Positions 22,128 through 33,522 of a stretch of DNA of 64,000 nt are shown piece by piece. This DNA comes from Tanypteryx hageni (Eukaryota > Arthropoda > Insecta > Odonata > Petaluridae). Location: the NCBI GenBank assembly GCA_028673005.1, contig CM054113.1, positions 171,786,837 through 171,850,836 of the forward strand, in the 5' to 3' direction. The position numbers and the translations under genes were made by a program. Below the pieces are notes generated by a model, which did no database searches, was not told the origin of the DNA, and was given only the letters and a program-made list of their open reading frames with translations. Every line of letters starts with the position of its first letter. The first letter of the stretch is position 1.

Positions 22128-24787
22128 CACTTTCAATGCGCCACTGAAATTCGGAATTTCTTGCCAGTGGCTGAATCTAGTTTTCAATCTTTTCCATTAG
22201 ATTTTGGTACAATAAACGTTGGTTTACAAGAATTTGGTGAAAAAATACCAAAAATGGATTTTTAAATTTTTTTTAAATAATGACTGGAATTGCAGTCATC
22301 TGCCAGCGGATAGAGCATTGGGTCTGCTGTGCGGGTTTGCTTATCTATCGCTGTATCGCTACGAATTGAAATTGAATTTTTTTTTACCTGTTTAGCTTTG
22401 TTTTGTTTACATATACTCTATAACAACTTTTTCAACACTTTAAATGTTTGAGTACCAGAAATAGATGAAAACACATCAACGAGCATTCACACACTTTGGA
22501 TTTTTCCCTAAAAGAGTTACATAATGAGAAAAAAGAAAAGACTCGGTGCATTGGAAGCCATGGTAAATTGGTTGGATCCAACAGCTGCTTTATTGTACGT
22601 ACAACGTATGTTTCTTTCCTTCCCACTCTCCCCTTTTTGACGTTTCGTTCTGAAAAGCTGAGAAGAAGATATACCCGCATTTGTTCCATCCCTTCGTCTG
22701 CTCATTTTGTGCCTGACCTGGTCATTCACAATAGATATATCTCCAATGGGAAACTTTGCAGTCATCCCTACTCCACGATTCTTACCCGAACACTCTGCGA
22801 CGCCTCTGGCCTTCTGCCCTTGCATTCACTGCAAAAATCCACCGCTACATATCCCTACCCTCTCCTTTTCCAATTACCTGCTTTTATCCTCTATCTCAAA
22901 CCTTTTTGAAGGCTTAGTGGGCACACCCGAATACAATGATTTCATACCGAAACCAGTCATGTAAATAAATAATATAGATTGAAATTTTGTATAAATAATT
23001 CAATACCCGTTTTGGATTTCTGGTAATGGCCTCAGTGATACAAAACGTGAAAAGGATTTTAATGTTGTTTTGTAGTTTTACGAGAAATTTTAACTCTTTT
23101 CAATTGTTAAATATAATGGCATCATACCTATTTTGCGATTGTTTTTATCCAAGTACATGCTAAAGGCATGGATGATGATGCCATAATCATAACACAAAAT
23201 ATCCTAATTTTTCCATAAATTTAATGTCTTAATGCTCATTCAGGGCGATCTGAGTGGCGAAACTTGAAATAAGCCGATTGCCAGAGAATTTTTGAAATTA
23301 CAGTGTTGCCTTAATTTCACGGAAAATGATAAATATACTGCTATTACTCATGGAATTTATTACCTGATACATATATGCTGAAGTGCTGTTGTCCTGGAGA
23401 TCACGTTGATTTACGAGTTTGATCTTAGTATATAGTGATTTTTTAGTGACAACTCGTATATATGTATTTCTGCGATATTTTGAAATTATAGCACACCTAG
23501 AAGTGAAATAATATTTAAGTAATTTTTTAAATTTTAAAAAGTTTTAACAGCCGCAATAAGAACTTAATGGAGATATTCAAATATTTATTTGTGCATTTGC
23601 ACTAAGCTCTAAATTACTTAAAAAGGTCAGTTCCCTAGCTTGCCCCATAGTAGCTAAATATTTATCTATTTGTTTAAATTTTAAGAATTGTTAACAGCCA
23701 AAAAAAAAGTAAAATATCAACATTTCTATAATCCCTATTTTGTTTTTTTTTACAAATTCTACCTTTTAAAAAATTTCAGCTTCGTAGTACATTCGGAAAT
23801 ACGTAAACTTGAAAATTTTGTTTAAACATCTGCAAATTTTTAGCAATGCATTGCTGAGCTTTTATCAATATTTGTATAAGTTCGTTTTTATGAACCCCTA
23901 AAAATTAACAATTTGGAAATTTTCGATTTCTCTGGTTGGTTGTGAGCAAAATCCTAAAATCGTGTAAAATTTCAGCTCCCTATACATCTTAGGGGGGTGC
24001 CGGTGGTGTAGTGGTTAGGACGCTGGCTGCTACTCGCCCGATGCTTGAAAGTCATCGGGTACGAATCCTGCGCGAGTAGGATTTTTTCTCAAGGTCATCC
24101 GGCCCCATTTGCGTGGTTTGAGGAGACCGCCTAAATTCAGCTGTTCCGTCCTTCGGAAGGGACGTTAAGCCGTTGGCCCCCCTGGTGTTCTTCGCAAGAG
24201 CAGGCAAATGCCGGCACCGGGTTTCCCTCCTCCCTTCTGTGTGTGTGTCCGGTGTGGAAGGCAACGGGAAACCGCCACACCGTGTATGTATATTCCCTAG
24301 TCAAAAACCAATTAATTAATTAATTGGTAGGACCTGTCGTAAGACAGAACACGAATGAATGAATACATCTTAGATTGGTCCACCCACTGGAATAACTTTT
24401 CCCCATGCTAACTTATGGGAGATTTTTTGAGGCATCTGGAGTCAAGCCCAGGACACTGTAAGCAAAATTATACCAATTCCTAATAAGTATTGCGGCCCTC
24501 TAGCAACACTCAAACTTTCATTACACCAGCTTATCGGCAAGTGTCCAAAATTAATTTACAAAAATGGCACGGTGCTTTTCTTACGGGGAAAAACGCACAA
24601 TTGAGAAGGCTGAAATTTTGAAGAAAAACCACCAACTGAAAAACTGACCTTACCCAATGAAAGGTTGGAGTCAAACAGGTGGCTGAAAACAGATGGGAAA
24701 CTCATCAGCCTGGCAGTCACTCACCCAAAGTGTTATAAAGAGATTTGGACCCATGACTGAAATTCCAGTCATGCCGCATTGAAAGTG
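22128..24787. mobile_element. piggyBac-type element (TTAA duplication) with a SINE inside
   Basis: Flanking TTAA is at 22124-22127 and 24788-24791. The ends are CACTTTCAATGCG at the left and, as complement, the same sequence at the right. A subterminal palindrome TGACTGGAATTGCAGTCA lies inside the left part and a similar one inside the right. TTAA duplication with C-starting inverted ends is characteristic of piggyBac. No transposase was recognised in the interior, so it is non-autonomous or decayed. The SINE at 23993-24362 inserted later. Confidence 0.78.
23993..24362 (+). mobile_element. tRNA-derived SINE with 11-bp target duplication
   Basis: ATACATCTTAG flanks on both sides (23982-23992 and 24363-24373). 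The 5' part has a Pol III A-box-like GGTGTAGTGGTTAGGACG and a B-box-like GGGTACGAATCCT. The body contains GTTTGAGGAGACCGC, AAGCCGTTGGCCCCC and CGGGTTTCCCTCC, and the 3' end has AATTAATT and GAATGAATGAAT units. A 5'-truncated relative with the same body lies at 54858-55110. Confidence 0.9.
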
Positions 24788-24791
24788 TTAA

Positions 24792-24829
24792 TGACCAAAA
24801 TGACATACTTGGACTGGAGCTACTCAGCA
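24792..24829. other. Junction between piggyBac element and tandem array
   Basis: Short unique sequence with no feature. Confidence 0.4.
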
Positions 24830-25695
24830 GGGGTGCCACAATTGCAAAGTTAAACTTTTCGATAATAATGAATTTGGAAGGAATTGGCCAAACTGATTTC
24901 AACGAAATTTTGTATGCAGAAGGCATGCAACATAAAATAACAAAATCAAGATGTTTAGTATGGATATAGAAAGTAGGGCTGCCTCAATACAAGGGATAAA
25001 AAAAATTATTTTTACATGTATTTGTGTTGAACTGTCCACATCAGTTTTAACCAAATTTAATACTTATAATATACAAAACCATATTAGCATATTTAAACCG
25101 AATCAGCCAAACAGGGTTGCCACAATTACAAATTAAAATTTCAGTAATTAAGGATTTGGAATGAATTGGCTGAACGGATTTCAATTAAATTTTGTGTATA
25201 AGATTTATATAACATACCGTAATAAAATCAAGATGTTTAAATCAGAGCTAAAGGGCAGGGCTACCACAGTAAAAAGTTAAATAATATTTCCTTTACATAC
25301 ATTTCTAGAGAACTGACCAAATGGATGTTAACCAAATGTAGTATATTTAATCTTCATATTAATAAATAAACAAAATATTATATTTCAACCGGGTCAACTA
25401 AACAAGGCTACCACAATATCAAGGTTAGAATTTTTCTGTAACTATGAATTTTGAAGGTATTGGCTGAACAGATTTCAAAGAAATTTCGTTTGTACGGTGA
25501 GTATAGAATGGGAAAACGAGATGAATATGTTTAGAATGGATCAAAAAAGTAGGGCTACCACAATATAAGGAAAAATAATTTTGATTTCAAAGCAAATACA
25601 TAAGTATTATATTAAAGCGAAATTGACGAAAAGCACTTCTGTACCACGGAAAACCTGTGTACACCCTTACTTTTTATATATTAAAACTGTATTGA
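24830..25695. repeat. Six tandem monomers of about 145 bp with alternating subtypes
   Basis: Monomers start at 24830, 24976, 25114, 25258, 25405 and 25552, each with GG(G/T)(G/C)TRCCACAAT-like beginnings. Monomers 1, 3 and 5 share TTTGGAA...GAATTGGC, GATTTCAA and AAATTTTGT; monomers 2, 4 and 6 share a different version (for example AACTGNCCA...TTTTAACCAAAT). The odd-even alternation indicates amplification as a dimer of about 287 bp. Copies are strongly diverged. Confidence 0.8.
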
Positions 25696-27028
25696 AAGGA
25701 AAGTAGGTGGATTAGTTCTTTCCAGAACTACTTGTTATTATGTATGATTTCTCATATTAGTGTAATTTTAAGTTAAGCTTGGCAGCACCTACTGCATTGC
25801 TCCATTGGTTTATTCACATCCAAAGAGTTAATTATCACTAAAAGAGATGATCCAAGACAGAACAGCCTGAGCTACATTTAAGTCTAAAGCTTGGAAAATT
25901 CAGTTTGGTGGATTAAGAAAAAAGTAGCTTAGAAGTTTATGTTAAGTATACTTTAGTATTCTAGATAAGTTAGCCTCAAGCATTTTTTACTGAAGTGCTG
26001 TTCGTGTTAATCAAGGCATCTTAAGGAAGGGAGGTTTATGTATGTATATATGTACATAATTTTGATACCCTAAGTATTCTCATAACATATATTGTCAGCC
26101 GATCATTTGGTTGCAAAAATTTGTTTTATATCCTGAACCTGTTTTTGTAGATTCTCTCTAATTATTCTTCACAAAATTAAATTCTTTCTTATGATTTTGG
26201 TGTTTAATTATTTGAGTTTTTTTGATTGATTTGAACTGTAATCCTTTATTCATATTTCACATAAAAATTTTCAAAATTAAAACAAGAAAATTTCAATTTT
26301 ATGGATTGATTGTATGAAGTATTATATTTAACTGAATCAAAGATGACCATCACAAAAATACAGAAATAAAAAAAAGGGGAACAAAAAACAAATTTAAATG
26401 AAAACATTTTTTACAAACTTCAACTATATAACACTAAATAAGACTTATTTATTAGTTATTAATCAGTATCATATAGCTTTATTATCTTAGAAAATATTGG
26501 GCTTTAACAAAAAATAAACGGTGCAATATATGGCTTACGCAGTATTATTTGTGACATCAGGCTCTACAATTGGATTGATTTTAATCAAATTCTCTGGAGT
26601 AATTTTTGAGTAAATCAAAATTTTCTAAAAATCGCCAAGAATAAACTACCCTTAATTTTTGTACAATATCATTTTTATGCAAAAAAATTGTCTGCAAAAG
26701 ATGATATATTGCACAAATATGAGATATCACTCGATTTTATGCACACGTTTGGGCCCTAGAACAACGAACAGACCGACAGACAGTTGGACAGACAGACGGC
26801 ATGGCAAAAACCACTTTTATGAACTCAGGGACACCTAAAACGTGTATTTCCATCAAAATCTCAGTCAAATTTTTTCACGATTACAATATTTTCTCAATAT
26901 AGTACCTATATGGGAAAGTAAAACAATAGAGAGGGTTATCACCAAGACATGGACATCAACTTTTATATTGCATAAAAAATCTACATCACTTACATAGTGA
27001 CACAAAATCCTGTTATTTCTATTTAGAC
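25696..27028. other. Intergenic AT-rich DNA without a gene
   Basis: No exon or RNA gene is seen. 26740-26930 contains an ACAGACCGACAGACAG run and CTATATGGGAAAGTAAAA, a combination I associate with dispersed arthropod repeats; boundaries were not found. Confidence 0.4.
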
Positions 27029-27070
27029 TAACACTAGGATTGGAACAATTTTTGAAACGAGAAAAAAGTC

Positions 27071-27142
27071 TGCTATGACCGGGAATTGAACCCGGGTCTT
27101 CCACTTGCCGGGCGGATATTCTACCCCTGAACTATCGTAGCA
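27071..27142 (-). tRNA. tRNA-Gly-like unit, left arm of the palindrome (probably pseudogene or SINE head)
   Basis: Reading the minus strand, the 72 nt fold as a tRNA: a seven-pair acceptor stem with one mismatch, a Gly-type D arm (AGTTCAGGGGTAGAAT), a perfect T stem CCGGG/CCCGG with loop TTCAATT, and an anticodon stem TCCGC/GTGGA. The loop CCGGCAA has C instead of U at position 33 and reads GGC where tRNA-Gly has GCC. No other normal gene of this kind is in the window. The loop changes argue against a functional tRNA. Confidence 0.5.
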
Positions 27143-27258
27143 GAACATTTTCTCTCGTTTCTGAACACGGATGTTTTCCTTTGTGGGACGGGAACTAGCC
27201 AAGCTAATATCAAACTGCCCCGACAGATGTCCTCAAAGAGAAACGAGAGAAAATGTTC

Positions 27259-27330
27259 TGCTACGATAGTTCAGGGGTAGAATATCCGCCCGGCAAGTGG
27301 AAGACCCGGGTTCAATTCCCGGTCATAGCA
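27259..27330 (+). tRNA. tRNA-Gly-like unit, right arm of the palindrome
   Basis: Identical to the left-arm unit over all 72 nt, in opposite orientation. In this orientation it is followed by GACTTTTTTCTC, a T-run that would end Pol III transcription, and then by the unpaired 58-base tail before the duplication. Confidence 0.5.
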
Positions 27331-27876
27331 GACTTTTTTCTCATTTCAAAAATTGTTCCAACTTTCACAGCTTATGCCTGTCTGCATAGGATCTTCGGAT
27401 CATATCATTCCATCAATTTTAACACTAGGATGATGAAATTTTGACAAAATAAACTATTACTGGGTGCTGTATAAAGAAAGTTTTGTACTTGGAGCAAATC
27501 TTTAATAATTTTTTAAACAGCAACTCAAACTAATTACCTAATATTGGATATATTTCATTCACTACAATATAATCAAAAATTAAACTGGACAATAATATTT
27601 TTCAAAAATTTTGTTACAAGACCAACTCTTTTAGTTCCCTTTTGCTTTTGTACCACTCCCTTGCTAGTGCACAGCTATCATGTGATTTACAATAGAAAAT
27701 TAACATTTAAAAAATTTTTGTTTAACCTTTAAACGGCAGAATTTAAATGCCCTATTCTGCATCAGCCGGCCAGATTTTTTTGTTTAAATGCTCTGAAATG
27801 AGTTACTATTGTTATAACTTTCCTTGGAATAATGATAGAGAGATGAAGTAAAAAGTTTTTATTCCTAGAAACATAC

Positions 27877-28038
27877 CTATAATTTACACTCTTTATCATT
27901 TGGCAAGCTTAAATTCCAATCATCTGGTATATCACTATCTAACAATACTTCCTCATCTTCACTTGAGCTCTCACTTTCAGCCTCTGAATCTTCATCAAGG
28001 AAAACATCAATCTCCTCATCATTTAGTCCTCTTTCCAT
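27877..28038 (-). pseudogene. piggyBac transposase, N-terminal fragment
   Basis: From the ATG at 28038 the frame reads MERGLNDEEIDVFLDEDSEA, then an acidic serine-rich run and DIPDDWNLSLPNDKECKL. The opening LxDEEIxxxL followed by an acidic spacer is typical of piggyBac-derived transposases. The catalytic domain is absent. Confidence 0.65.
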
Positions 28039-28342
28039 CTTCAGCTGCAGAAGAAAACCTGGGCAGATGAGGAGCAACTGGACTGCACTAGATATTGCAA
28101 AGCACTAGTCTGAAACTTTTCTTCGACAAACATCTCCCTTTCTTACTTCCTCTCTATCCCCCTCTTTCTTCTCAACCTTTCCTTACTCAGCACAATTGAA
28201 ACTCCTTTGCCACCAAATTATGAGAGCACAATGCACTCAAACTAGATCACACAAGGAGGAGAAAACATTCAATGACACTCCTCCTTCCTAGTGTGTGAAT
28301 TGGCTTCCATTCAATCTTCCCTCCAGCGTTTACACTCTAAGC

Positions 28343-28616
28343 CAGTGTGACATCACACCCCAGGGTGACGCGAGAGTTATTGAAGGGTGATGCAAATATT
28401 TGATAAATTCACAGTGTATCATATTCTGGCTTATAAAAATAATTAAAACCAAAAGAATACCTGCCTCTGCTTCTTTGAATGCATAAATTTTGATCTTTAT
28501 GTTGTAGATAAAGCCTAATTTATCTTTAAAGAAGACTTGAAGGAAATGGAACAGTAAACGGGGTGACACAGAACAGAAATGGGGTGACGCAAACAAAACA
28601 AGGTTGAGAAACACTG
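28343..28616. mobile_element. 274-bp hAT MITE with perfect 8-bp duplication
   Basis: CTCTAAGC is duplicated at 28335-28342 and 28617-28624. The ends start CAGTGTGACATCA and, as complement, CAGTGTTTCTCAACC. GGGTGACGC occurs near each end. No coding sequence is present. Confidence 0.85.
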
Positions 28617-28881
28617 CTCTAAGCTGTTCTCTAAACATTGCGAGCCTATTCCATACACAAATAATTTCAAATGGGACAGAAATCCCGTTACAAAAATGCA
28701 AATGCGCTCTAGTCTCCATAGGTTTTGTGATGGTCAAATGCTTAGAAAAATAATGACACATTTTTTTTTTGTTACATATACGGAGAAATAATTTTTTAAA
28801 CAAATGAGATGCCAGTGATGTCAGCCAGCCCTCTAAGGCATAGTCTATGATGCCACAGTGGCATCAGCCATCCGTTCAAGG

Positions 28882-29092
28882 TTAATTTTGCATGTTCAAA
28901 ATGACACATTTCCTTTTCATGTCCACAAATGGGTTAGTTTTAGGTAAATTCAGCATATAGTAATTTTTAAATGTTTAAAGTTTTTGTTTAATTTTGCATG
29001 TTTAAGGTGACTTATTTTAATTTCCACAAATTGGAATAATTGGTTAGTTTTAGGTAAATTCAGTTTATAGTAATTTTAAAACGTTTAAAAAA
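28882..29092. repeat. Two-copy tandem duplication of about 106 bp
   Basis: TTAATTTTGCATG(T)TTNAA and GGTTAGTTTTAGGTAAATTC recur, with units starting at 28882 and 28988. The first unit begins at the TTAA used by the adjacent piggyBac element. Confidence 0.85.
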
Positions 29093-30419
29093 CACTCGAC
29101 AGATATTTTTAGCATAATCACAAAAAGTGAGTTTTTAATTATTTAATTTTTTGCATTGTTTTCATACCGTTAATGAGTTGATAAAATCAAAGGATTTATC
29201 CCACAACAAAAAATTAACTAAAAGGAGTATGGCAAACAAACTGTTGAGTTGTTATAAACTGTCATGCATGATAAAGAAGCTCTGTACTACTTTCTATTTT
29301 TACCTGGAATATAAACCTTCAACGTTATATTAGCCTGCGCATTAGAGGACTTCAAATCAATCTATTAGCAGAAATTGACAGACAGTAGATATTTGGCATT
29401 ATCATTAAAAGGGGTCTAGTTTTAAAAAAATACGTGATTTGTTGTTCATGTTCATTGATGTGATTATTTGTCGTTAGTATAGTAAATGATTTTAGGTTTA
29501 AATTCGATTATGTTTGCTATAGTTGTATACAGAAAACCCTCACTATCCATGATTTCCATACCTCCAGTTTTGGCTAATATCAGTAAAATGTTTATACCAT
29601 ATTTATTTTATGCAGAATATTTTCATCTTTGAGGAGGTTCTCCCAAATTTGCCATTAGCATACAAGGCTTTATACAATAATGTCGGTCATATACAATGAA
29701 AAGCCCGAAAGCTTTGAGTAAAAAAAACATAGAGCACAAACTTATAAATTTAGACTTTTTCCGGTTTACATACAAACAACATTGTAGTAGAATACAATAA
29801 AAATTAACTAATATAAAAAATGATTCAAATAAATCCTTGGGAAAACAAGCAAAATCTTCAATTACAAGAAATTTTTCATTGAATTTTGTTATTTTAATAA
29901 ACGCCCAAATTTGGTGTAGCTGCAAATGGCAATCTATCATTCTATAAGTACTTGTTTACATGCATAAGCAGGCAGGATTTTTCACTTATCGGAAGTTGAC
30001 AGTAGTCAACAACTGCTATTATACATCACGATTCCCAAATTAATACGCAAAATAACACCATTTCAGTTTGTATGTTATTTCTTCATTAGTATTAGCCACA
30101 ATATGACCCAACAATGAAAACTTAACAGGAAAAAACAACGCAGCTGTGTTATATAATTTTTAAGAATACGGCAAATATGAATTTAACAATAAAGCATTTA
30201 AAGAATAATTTTAAACTTACATTTTAAAGTTTAAATATGAAAATTCATACTAAATTAAAACAAACAAAAATCATACTCGAGAGATAAACGATCACCTATC
30301 AACGTAAACGTAATGGGTCTACCAGGCTAGCAGTCAATTTGTTGCAGTTGACTTAAACCTCCGCTTGGCGCTGTGTCGGCTCGAGCTTGTAGTCTTTTGA
30401 GTTCATTTTCTTCGTGACA
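29093..30419. other. Intergenic region upstream of the CoA-transferase gene
   Basis: AT-rich sequence without a recognised gene. TACAGAAAACCCTCACTATCC near 29530 resembles a Tigger-type terminal repeat, but its partner was not found. The last 100 bases before 30420 become GC-richer and should contain the promoter and 5' UTR of the CoA-transferase gene; no TATA box is evident. Confidence 0.45.
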
Positions 30420-30582
30420 ATGGCGCTTGCTAGTCGATTTGCCCGTGTCAGTCAGGCTATTAGAGGTGTATCTGTCAAAAAAGCAAGAAGTTTTTACACT
30501 TACAGTCCGGAGCCATCTCAACCTTTGAACCGTGAGCCAGAATGGACGACCCCAGAAGAAGCTATGAAAGTATTAAAATCAG
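30420..30582 (+). CDS. Mitochondrial 4-hydroxybutyrate CoA-transferase / acetyl-CoA hydrolase-like protein, exon 1
   Basis: The exon begins at GTGACAATGGCG with MALASRFARVSQAIRG, an Arg/Ser/Ala-rich start without acidic residues, as expected of a mitochondrial targeting peptide. It continues KKARSFYTYSPEP and REPEWTTPEEAMKVLKSG, the entry to the CoA-transferase family I fold. The donor is TCAG|GTATGA; its G joins GG of exon 2 to code Gly, giving SGDTVF. Family members transfer CoA between acyl-CoAs and acids in the matrix. The catalytic Glu lies in later exons beyond the window, so exact activity cannot be judged. Confidence 0.9.
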
Positions 30583-33369
30583 GTATGATTATAATTTTTG
30601 TTCTTGTTGCAATGAATCCTTCGTTATACGGTTAAAATTTTGCTCCTTATATGTATATGATTTATTCCGAAGCATCACATAGATACCTTTTTAGGACTCT
30701 GCATAGTTGCCATGGGAACGTTTTTGTAACCTACTGGTACAGTTGCTTTCGCTAGTTTTGTATTTATATTTTTATTTCATGTTAGTGTCACTGTTTTTGT
30801 TGCATATCTAAAAATTTATGACAAACATTCAGTGTATTACAGCTGTCATTCGATTCTGGTTTGGATGAACAACCATCGCAGCGCTATAAAGGCGATGTAA
30901 TGGTATTTGCGGAAAAGTGTAACACCGACAAAGTTAGTCCATAAGGTCTATAGTTTATTGCGGAAAAGACATGATAATATGCCACCTGTATGCGACAAAT
31001 GCTGAAGATTCTTGAATCCGAGAATGGAAATTTAAGCTTCTTATATTTATACATTTTTAGACATTACAAATATGCAGATTGCACCGTTTTATTGTGTAAT
31101 TAGAATCGAGACGATGTGTAAATAAAACCATTATTTTCAGGATGTGTAGCCTAATTTTATCCGAGTATATCTGATTTTTACGTAAACAAAATTTCATAGT
31201 CTAGATTTATCTGCATTTCCAAGGCAGTTCGATTAAAATTCTTAAATTAAAATTTCCTCAAGGGATTGTCCTGAATTGCAATTGTCTTATACCGTTAATA
31301 TTAGTTAAAATTTATTCACAAATATTTATTTAGGTGATGGTGACATTTATGACGAGATGCGATATTCAATGCATACTGTCGTGGCACCCTAGTTTTTCTA
31401 GGTAAATTGCAGTCGACGTGTTCTTTACCGTGACTTACGCATAATAATCATGTCCTGTTATCCCCACGAAAATTTTACTCAAGCTTTTTTTAGGGCCTTA
31501 GATGGCAAATGTGTAAATACGAGATTTATAAATAGTAGCAAAGTACACTTTAAAGCGTACGTGATAAACTTTTTTTCTGCCTTCGTTAATCCATAGAAAC
31601 ATTTTTCGCATGTAGTCAATGTTAAGGTGTTTCTAATTAAATACCTAGCAGCGGTGTGACTCGAGCTCTTTAATGGTATCTGTACGCAACAAACAAGTGT
31701 TCCCAATTTCGGGTTCATCCCGGTAATCCTCGCCAACTGTTGTAACGTTTCAATAAGGCCTCCATTACGCAAAATAACGTAAAAGGCATCTGATTAAAAC
31801 CATTGTAGGTATTTGGGCTATCAGCGTAAGATGATAAGGTTTCGCTTATACAAACATATGAAAGTAAACCAGTTGTTGGACTCTCGTTCGTTTGCCTTTT
31901 TTATAATATCTTTTGCCGATGATTTGGGGACAAAGGTATTATGTGTATCTTCGTATTATATCAAGAAGCTGGGTCTTAACTTAGGTATCCGAAACGGCGA
32001 AGTTTTGTGATTGGTTTATTGCCACTAACGAGCGGTGTATTCAATTTAAGCTTGTTATCCCAATTGTTTACTCATTTGTGGAACCGCAATTTCGTGGTAC
32101 ATATTCGTCTTCGCGTAAATCACGAAACAAACTTTGCTCGATGTCTGTATTTGCCTAGGCCTTGAAACGTAATTCCTGTAAAGCCCTTCTCTACCGGGAA
32201 TTTTTGAAGTTAAAAAAATCACGAAAGATTTAAAGCAAGGGCGGCTGTAAATCATACTTGCAAATATATCAATAGTATATGTAATGATTTATTTACTTGT
32301 ACGTATAACAGACAGTTTGGGGCTAAGCATCGAAATAAACCTGTTATTTATCTAATATGGACTTGTATATATTTGTATTCCATAATTGTACTTGGAAAAC
32401 AAGGTATTTTTGTGGGGGCACATTAATTATCGGTGAATGGATGGATATTCGTTCAACGGCGAGACCATTGAGTCGAAGTTAGATTGTGTAAGAACTCCAA
32501 GGCCAACTGGTTAGGCGATTTGCATTGCGTAGATATACGCGTCCTTATGCAATTTCTCCGTTGGTTTTGGCTCTCTATTGAATTACAAGTGCCAAGAAAG
32601 TGTGTCATTTTGATCAAGTTGTTGCTACGGAAGGACGAACAAACCATCTTCTTTTCTACCAGATATCTTTGATGTAGCCCTGCTTACAGAATTTCGATCT
32701 TGAAATTTTGGCATCACAAATTCCATGCACTGCATCAAAACTACATCTTACGAACTTCTTCGCAACTCGAGCAGCTCCACGAAACATCTAATTTTATAAA
32801 TAAATATGCAAACAGGAAATACGTCCAACAAAAGAAATTTAGTTTTGTTTCCCCAGCTGTCATGCCTTTTTCGAAATGAGAGTTGCTTCATACTAAGCTA
32901 ATTATTTTATGTAAACTTTGTATTTTTAATAAGTTCACACACTTTTAATGATGTTTCTTTAAATGAAAAGTGTTACTATATTTGTATCTAATAAACAATT
33001 TATTGTCGAATAGCTACGACTTATAATAAAGAAATGTGGCATTTTTGTGGAGAATTTACTCGATATTCTTGGATGTGTGTATTGCGTAGGAGTTGGCGTA
33101 ATAATTTTTTAATGGCGTTTGGTTTTTCTATCGATCGAATAAGTATTATCTCGATCATATATTTTGAGGAACATGAAATCACAGGCTCATCATTAAATCC
33201 ACTAGTGTCGTGTTTTTTATTGCATAACAGCGAGTTTTCATGTGACGTAAAACATTTAAGGGCAAGAACAAGTCATGTACGGTAATTTAATCTACACCCG
33301 TCCCATTTCAATATGCAGACGATTATAAATGCATCCATCGTCAATTATATTTTCTTAATTGCCTTTCAG
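30583..33369 (+). other. CoA-transferase intron 1
   Basis: The 2.8-kb intron is bounded by GTATGA and TTGCCTTTCAG. I see no coding sequence, RNA gene or recognised repeat in it. Confidence 0.8.
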
Positions 33370-33522
33370 GGGATACCGTCTTCGTGCAGGGAGCAGCCGC
33401 CACGCCAATAGAGCTCGTGAGCGCGATGACGAACTTCGGTAAAACCAACAACCTTAAAGACATCACGGTATGTCACATGCACACCGAAGGTCAAGCCCCA
33501 TACACAGAGCCTGATTGCAAGG
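33370..33522 (+). CDS. 4-hydroxybutyrate CoA-transferase-like protein, exon 2
   Basis: Reads DTVFVQGAAATPIELVSAM, then GKTNNLKDITVCHMHTEG and YTEPDCK, ending at AAGG|GTGAGT. GDTVFVQGxAATP and the HxHxEG block are conserved in the acetyl-CoA hydrolase/4-hydroxybutyrate CoA-transferase family. Phase joins correctly on both sides. Confidence 0.93.

Larger units (their letters stand above)
27041..27419. mobile_element. Palindromic tRNA-Gly-derived element with 12-bp duplication
   Basis: TAACACTAGGAT flanks the element at 27029-27040 and 27420-27431. Inside, 27041-27162 and 27240-27361 are reverse complements with a single mismatch over about 122 bp. Each arm holds one complete 72-nt tRNA-Gly-like sequence. 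The 58 bases after the right arm (27362-27419) are unpaired and could be a SINE tail. The 12-bp duplication suggests insertion as one unit by target-primed retrotransposition or by a DNA element; neither is proven. Confidence 0.8.
27726..28881 (-). mobile_element. Second piggyBac-type element with transposase N-terminus
   Basis: TTAA flanks at 27722-27725 and 28882-28885. The left end is CCTTTAAACGG and the complement of the right end CCTTGAACGG. Palindromic subterminal CATCAGCC/GGCTGATG motifs occur at both ends. A minus-strand piggyBac-like N-terminus lies at 28038-27877. A hAT MITE (28343-28616) is inserted within. Sequence differs from the element at 22128-24787, so it is another family. 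Confidence 0.75.

Noticed and set aside
22432..22960. Open frames in the left part of the first piggyBac element as its transposase
   Set aside because: None shows the DDD or Cys-rich C-terminal features of piggyBac proteins.
29530..29990. Tigger element starting TACAGAAAACCCTCACTATCC
   Set aside because: No inverted partner with a TA flank could be found, so only the end-like sequence is mentioned.
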